Positions 7,835-10,921 of a DNA stretch of 10,921 bases are shown here, piece after piece. This DNA is from an uncultured Actinomyces sp. (GTDB lineage Bacteria; Actinomycetota; Actinomycetes; Actinomycetales; Actinomycetaceae). The translations under genes and the position numbers were made by a program. Where the stretch lies: assembly GCA_938022345.1 (NCBI GenBank), contig CALIEP010000191.1, forward strand, positions 1 to 10,921, in the 5' to 3' direction. A model generated the notes under the pieces. The model was not told where the DNA came from. It worked only from the letters and a program-made list of their open reading frames with translations, and did not search any database. Every line of letters begins with the position of its first letter. Within the stretch, counting starts at the first letter, position 1.

Positions 7835-8521
7835 CTACAGCGAACGAATGACAGTGACGACCCTGCCCATGATTGTGGCGTTATCACCGGGGATCGGCGC
7901 ATAGTCCTGATTGTGGGGGAGGAGCCAGATGTGGTCAGAAGTTCTGGAAAATTCTTTGACCGTTGCCTCTCCGTCAATCATTGCAGCAACAAATTCGCCG
8001 TTGATCGCAGTGGATTGACTGCGGATGACAACAAAATCGCCGTCGAGGATGCCCGCGTCCACCATGGAGTCACCGTGGACTTCAAGCATGAAGAGCTCAC
8101 CATGACCGGTCAATCGTGTCGGTAATTGGAAGATATCTTCGATTGCCTGTTCGGCGGTGATCGGTGCGCCAGCAGCGATTCGTCCGACCAAGGGAATTGC
8201 TGAGGCATCCTCATCTACATGGCCGGTTGGAATTTCGACCGTCACGATCTCTTGGGCTGACGAAGCTTTTGTGTCCTTTTCTCCGAGAAGAGTTCTTCCA
8301 GATTCAGATACTTCGAGTGCTCGGGGAAGCCCGGGAACCTTCTGAAGGTAGCCAAGGCGTTCGAGCGTGTCGAGATGGTGCTTCACCGTCGAAGGTGAAG
8401 AAAGACCGACGATTTGTGCGATTTCGCGTACCGAAGGAGGGAAGCCACGCCGACGCACCTCGGTGTTGATCAGGCGCAGAATTTCGATTTGTCGACCTGT
8501 CAATTCTGTGTCGCTGCTCAC
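7835..8521 (-). CDS. lexA: LexA, SOS response repressor and self-cleaving protease
   Basis: LexA binds SOS boxes as a dimer and cleaves itself when RecA filaments form on damaged DNA. The 228-residue protein has an N-terminal winged helix-turn-helix (about 5-70; LTGRQIEILRLI, then RGFPPSVREIAQIVGLSS and STVKHHLDTLERLGYL). The C-terminal S24 protease domain has the cleavage bond Ala117-Gly118 (GRIAAGAP), the nucleophile Ser152 (HGDSMVDAG) and the general base Lys189 (ATVKEF). All parts look functional. The start is GTG at 8521, with AAGGGA 5 bp upstream on the minus strand (8527-8532). It is divergent from the LysM gene and shares a control region with it, including a box that covers its own -35, so autorepression is expected. 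Confidence 0.97.
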   Translation of the reverse strand: MSSDTELTGRQIEILRLINTEVRRRGFPPSVREIAQIVGLSSPSTVKHHLDTLERLGYLQKVPGLPRALEVSESGRTLLGEKDTKASSAQEIVTVEIPTGHVDEDASAIPLVGRIAAGAPITAEQAIEDIFQLPTRLTGHGELFMLEVHGDSMVDAGILDGDFVVIRSQSTAINGEFVAAMIDGEATVKEFSRTSDHIWLLPHNQDYAPIPGDNATIMGRVVTVIRSL

Positions 8522-8587
8522 GATTATCCCTTCGGAACTAAAAACTGGACGGAAATGAGCGTGCTCAATGGTCCACTCACAGTGTTA

Positions 8588-8615
8588 AGAATACGGGAGA
8601 AAATGAGTAAATCAA
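8588..8615 (-). promoter_or_regulatory. Probable lexA promoter
   Basis: On the minus strand, TTGATT (8615-8610) and TATTCT (8593-8588) are 16 bp apart, about 66 bp upstream of the lexA GTG. The -35 overlaps the end of the SOS box at 8612-8627, the arrangement expected for autorepression. The hexamers were judged by eye. Confidence 0.5.
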
Positions 8616-8627
8616 ACATATGTTCGA
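8612..8627. promoter_or_regulatory. LexA operator (SOS box 1)
   Basis: TCAAACATATGTTCGA matches the actinobacterial SOS box TCGAAC-N4-GTTCGA at all fixed positions but one. It overlaps the proposed lexA -35, so it probably controls lexA itself. Confidence 0.8.
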
Positions 8628-8659
8628 AAGTGGCTCGACATCTCCCGAAAGAATTGCTA

Positions 8660-8675
8660 TCGTACAAGTGTTCGA
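8660..8675. promoter_or_regulatory. LexA operator (SOS box 2)
   Basis: TCGTACAAGTGTTCGA differs from TCGAAC-N4-GTTCGA at one fixed position. It lies 31 bp before the GTG of the LysM gene, placed to block its promoter or early transcript. Confidence 0.75.
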
Positions 8676-8690
8676 CGAACATCTGTACGA
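8675..8690. promoter_or_regulatory. Possible LexA operator (SOS box 3), abutting box 2
   Basis: ACGAACATCTGTACGA has two mismatches to the SOS consensus. It shares its first base with the last base of box 2, so two LexA dimers could sit side by side or compete. It is the weakest of the three. Confidence 0.5.
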
Positions 8691-8706
8691 CCGAAAGGGG
8701 AGCATC

Positions 8707-9162
8707 GTGAGCACAATGACTGTTGCAGCGTCTCAAGAGGGGGCCCGTCGCCCGCACCTACAACTCGTCTCCGAGGAATCCCTGGCCCCTGTTTATGACA
8801 TTCGGCAGGCCCCATCGGCTCGACGTCGCCGTGAGCTCCTCCGCAATGATGATCCTTCGATGCGTCGTCGCCCGGTGCTCGCTACGCGTTCGTCTCTGGG
8901 ACTTCGGCGCTTGGTCAGCGGTGCTGTAGCCTTTATTGCCGCTACGGGAATTGCAGTTGGTGCGGGTCTTGCCTTGCAAACTCAGCCTTACGACGGTCCG
9001 ACCCGTGTGGTTTCTGTGGCAAGCGGGGATAGCGTGTGGAGTTTGGCTCAGGGAGTCTCGACCACTCGTCCACTGAAAGATGTTGTCAACGACATCGAAG
9101 AGCTCAATGATGTTCAGGGTGCATTGCAAGTTGGTCAGGAAGTGCGTGTCCCGACTCGTTGA
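8707..9162 (+). CDS. LysM-domain membrane protein, probable SOS-induced cell-division inhibitor
   Basis: This 151-residue protein has a basic cytoplasmic N-terminal region (about 1-68, with the RRRRELLR and RRRPVLATR patches), one transmembrane helix at about 69-90 (LVSGAVAFIAATGIAVGAGLAL), and an external C-terminal LysM domain at about 101-149 (VVSVASGDSVWSLAQG ... LQVGQEVRVPTR). The architecture and the place next to lexA and nrdR match Corynebacterium DivS and mycobacterial Rv2719c (ChiZ), which stop division during DNA damage; LysM binds peptidoglycan. I start at GTG 8707, with AGGGGAG just upstream; ATG 8716 is an alternative. An in-frame ATG at 8620 falls inside SOS box 1 and is too far upstream. 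Two SOS boxes directly precede the gene, so it should be LexA-repressed. The function is inferred from synteny and architecture. Confidence 0.85.
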   Translation: MSTMTVAASQEGARRPHLQLVSEESLAPVYDIRQAPSARRRRELLRNDDPSMRRRPVLATRSSLGLRRLVSGAVAFIAATGIAVGAGLALQTQPYDGPTRVVSVASGDSVWSLAQGVSTTRPLKDVVNDIEELNDVQGALQVGQEVRVPTR

Positions 9163-9199
9163 CCTGCGGTTTATTCTCCCTGTCGCCGTGGTGTCTTAG

Positions 9200-9228
9200 T
9201 TGCGAATCTGATCGATCAACCGTAGTTT
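9200..9228 (+). promoter_or_regulatory. Possible nrdR promoter giving a leaderless transcript
   Basis: TTGCGA (9200-9205) and TAGTTT (9223-9228) are 17 bp apart in the 72-bp gap between the LysM gene and nrdR. The expected transcription start, about 7 bp after the -10, falls on the GTG start at 9235. There is no ribosome site at a usable distance. The -10 match is weak. Confidence 0.4.
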
Positions 9229-9234
9229 TAGAGG

Positions 9235-9717
9235 GTGCACTGCCCTTTCTGTCATAACCCTGATTCGCGTGTGGTTGATACACGTATTGCGGATGATGGC
9301 GCCTCGATTCGCCGGCGTAGGGAATGCACCTCATGTAAGAAACGCTTCACAACATTGGAAACGTCTTCTTTCCAGGTTGTTAAGCGCTCTGGTGTCATTG
9401 AGCCCTTCTCGCGAAATAAGGTTGTTGCTGGGGTAAGGAAAGCGTGCCAAGGGCGTCCTGTTTCCGATGATGAGCTGGCACTTTTAGCTCAACAGGTTGA
9501 AGAGCATCTTCGTACCTCCGGCGTCTCTTCTGTATCCAGCGATGAGGTTGGGAAAGCGATTCTGCCCTTCCTTCAGGATCTTGATGAGATCGCATACCTA
9601 CGTTTTGCCTCCGTCTATCACGCCTTTAATTCGCTCGACGACTTCGCAGATGCGATCGATTCGCTGCGTGAACGTTCTCAGGCTAAAAAGCTGACAAAGA
9701 CTGCGAAAAACAAATAG
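9235..9717 (+). CDS. nrdR: Transcriptional repressor NrdR
   Basis: NrdR senses ATP/dATP and represses ribonucleotide reductase genes. The 160 residues match the family. The start is fixed at GTG 9235, because family members begin with M-x-C-P-x-C and this gives MHCPFC. The zinc ribbon is C3, C6, C31, C34 (ECTSC), followed by KKRFTTLE. The ATP-cone domain spans about 46-136 and shows VVKRSGVIEPFSRNKV, the GRPVS segment, VGKAILPFL and AYLRFASVYHAF. The C-terminus is a short basic tail (QAKKLTKTAKNK). It follows the LysM gene on the same strand, as in mycobacteria. AGAGG abuts the GTG with no spacing, so a leaderless mRNA is plausible. I saw no clear NrdR box upstream. The 85 bp after the stop, up to the end of the converging helicase gene, hold no clear terminator. 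Confidence 0.95.
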   Translation: MHCPFCHNPDSRVVDTRIADDGASIRRRRECTSCKKRFTTLETSSFQVVKRSGVIEPFSRNKVVAGVRKACQGRPVSDDELALLAQQVEEHLRTSGVSSVSSDEVGKAILPFLQDLDEIAYLRFASVYHAFNSLDDFADAIDSLRERSQAKKLTKTAKNK

Positions 9718-9802
9718 GTCAGGGCTGCAGCTGAGCGAATAGCGCGTTTGCCTTTTCCAAGAAGATCCTCGCAGAAACGGCTCGAAGAGCTTGACCTTGC
9801 CT

Positions 9803-10921
9803 TTAGGCGTCCCACTCTTCCATGCCGCGTGGCAGCTGCGTAGTCGTAACGGCATGCAGATCGTGAGTTGCGCGGGTGAGAGCAACGAAAAGGTCGCCAC
9901 TTCCTTGCTCAAGAATCTCACCTGGTTCGACAACAACGACGGAATCGAATTCCAAACCCTTAGATCCAGCTGCAGTCAGATAACTCACTCGCTGGTCCAA
10001 AGCGCTTGCCCCCGATTCATCCGCATGCCACAGCTGCGCCTGAGTATCAGGAACGATAACGCAAATACGTCCCTTTCCTTCGCCCTCTTCGCGGTCAAGG
10101 CGTTCCTCCATTGTGGAGACGACTTGAGAGACGCGCTCCCTGAGCGAGTCATTGTGCGTATATGAAACCTGGTAGCAGTCGGGGACGTCGCGGACCGCTT
10201 CCATGGGGTAGAGAACGGGAGTGCCGTGCTGTGCCAAAACGGCCTGCGCGATTCGGGTTAACGCCCGAGGAGTCCTGTAGGAAATTGAAAGAACAAACTC
10301 TTCGCTGAACGCGCGAGCAGCTGGACCAAGAGCTTGTTTCCATGAATGTGGACGCCGGTGGCCTCGTTTTTGGTCGAGATCGCCAACAACCGTCATTGAG
10401 CGACTTGGGCAGCGTCGCAAAAGGCAACGCCATGCCATAGGTGAAAGGTCTTGGGCCTCGTCAATGACAATATGCCCATAGGTCCAGGAACGGTCTGCTT
10501 GCGCGCGTTCAGCAAGCGGGCGGAGCGAGGGCGCCTCCTGAGTCTGGCGCATCAGCATATCTGCGGTGACAATTCCGCCGCCTAGGCCCGTTGCCTTCAA
10601 TGCTTCGTTCGCACGCTCCCGTTCCTCTTTTTCTCGCTGTTCTTCGACTCGGCGCTTCTGGGCTGAGGCGAGATCGAGCGTCCCCAAGAGCTCCTCGAGT
10701 TCGTCAATCAGTGGAATATCTGAGATGGTCAGTGGCTCCTCTTGAGCGCGGTACAAGAGGTTGAGGTCTTCGACCGACAGGGGAGTGCCTGCCTACGGTT
10801 CGCTTGGGCCAAGAGATCAGGGCGCGACCAGAGCTTACGAAGGAATGCAGGCGCCTGCGTGGGCATCCAAGCCAAGTTAATTGCCCGACGGGCATCGACC
10901 GAGTCGCGGATCTCAGACATC
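9803..10921 (-). pseudogene. helD: HelD-like superfamily 1 helicase/ATPase, C-terminal part, broken by a one-base deletion and a TAG
   Basis: HelD-type proteins are UvrD-like ATPases that bind stalled RNA polymerase and release it from DNA. The 5' part, with Walker A, is outside the window. Visible on the minus strand are SEIRDSVDARRAINLAWMP and FLRKLWSRPDLLAQA, then the break, then LSVEDLNLLYRAQEEP, IPLIDELEELLG, a charged helix, motif II VIDEAQDLS (about 10470-10445), motif III VVGDLDQ, motif IV SISYRTPRAL, motif V AGSKGLEFDSVVVVEP and motif VI VALTRATHDL. The upstream part is in a different frame; losing one base between about 10786 and 10815 explains it. The restored frame carries TAG at 10795-10793, just before AGTPLSVED. 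The protein would end before all C-terminal motifs. The family call could also be a general UvrD-like helicase, but the wording of motifs II and III favours HelD. Confidence 0.78.

Noticed and set aside
8620..8706. Upstream ATG (8620) as start of the LysM protein
   Set aside because: It lies inside SOS box 1, has no ribosome site, and would add 29 residues encoded over boxes 2 and 3; GTG 8707 has a good ribosome site.
9163..9234. NrdR box upstream of nrdR
   Set aside because: No paired ACACNATATNGTGT-like sequence is visible in this gap.

Overview
The window looks like a moderate-GC actinobacterial chromosome, most likely Actinomycetaceae (Actinomyces, Schaalia, Arcanobacterium or a relative). 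This rests on gene content and order (miaA, hflX, dinG, lexA, a LysM membrane protein, nrdR, a HelD-type helicase), on SOS boxes of the actinobacterial TCGAAC-N4-GTTCGA type, and on frequent GTG starts. Much of this order matches the mycobacterial miaA-dapF-hflX ... lexA-chiZ-nrdR block. I see no IS element, integrase, tRNA, rRNA or CRISPR array.

Layout. 1-377: 3' end of miaA (tRNA A37 prenylation). 384-2324: a two-gene unit with its own likely promoter, encoding a small lipoprotein and an exported subtilase-fold protein whose catalytic Asp and His and oxyanion-hole Asn are replaced (a predicted pseudoprotease). In mycobacteria dapF follows miaA; here this pair is in that place. 2342-2418: a 22-bp perfect hairpin and a smaller U-tailed terminator between converging genes. 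2425-3042 (minus): RsmC-like methyltransferase, interrupted by TAG. 3183-4727: hflX GTPase with two in-frame stops. 4724-6672: dinG helicase, overlapping hflX by ATGA, with a one-base deletion and a TGA. 6767-7753: intact L-lactate dehydrogenase. 7765-7817: long bidirectional hairpin. 7835-8521 (minus): lexA. 8588-8690: SOS control region with three LexA-box-like sites. 8707-9162: LysM membrane protein of the SOS cell-division-inhibitor type. 9235-9717: nrdR, probably leaderless. 9803-10921 (minus): C-terminal part of a HelD-like helicase with a one-base deletion and a TAG.

Functionally, the right half is a DNA-damage and nucleotide-supply control block: LexA represses itself and the divergent division inhibitor, and NrdR controls ribonucleotide reductase. 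hflX, helD and the methyltransferase belong to ribosome and RNA polymerase upkeep; dinG is a repair helicase. The two most notable signals are the degenerate subtilase-lipoprotein pair and the fact that four of the ten genes carry inactivating lesions, three of them as tight clusters within 10-40 nt. The latter is either early gene decay or locally poor sequence, and the window alone cannot decide. No gap between genes exceeds about 190 bases; the longer ones are described under their regulatory features.
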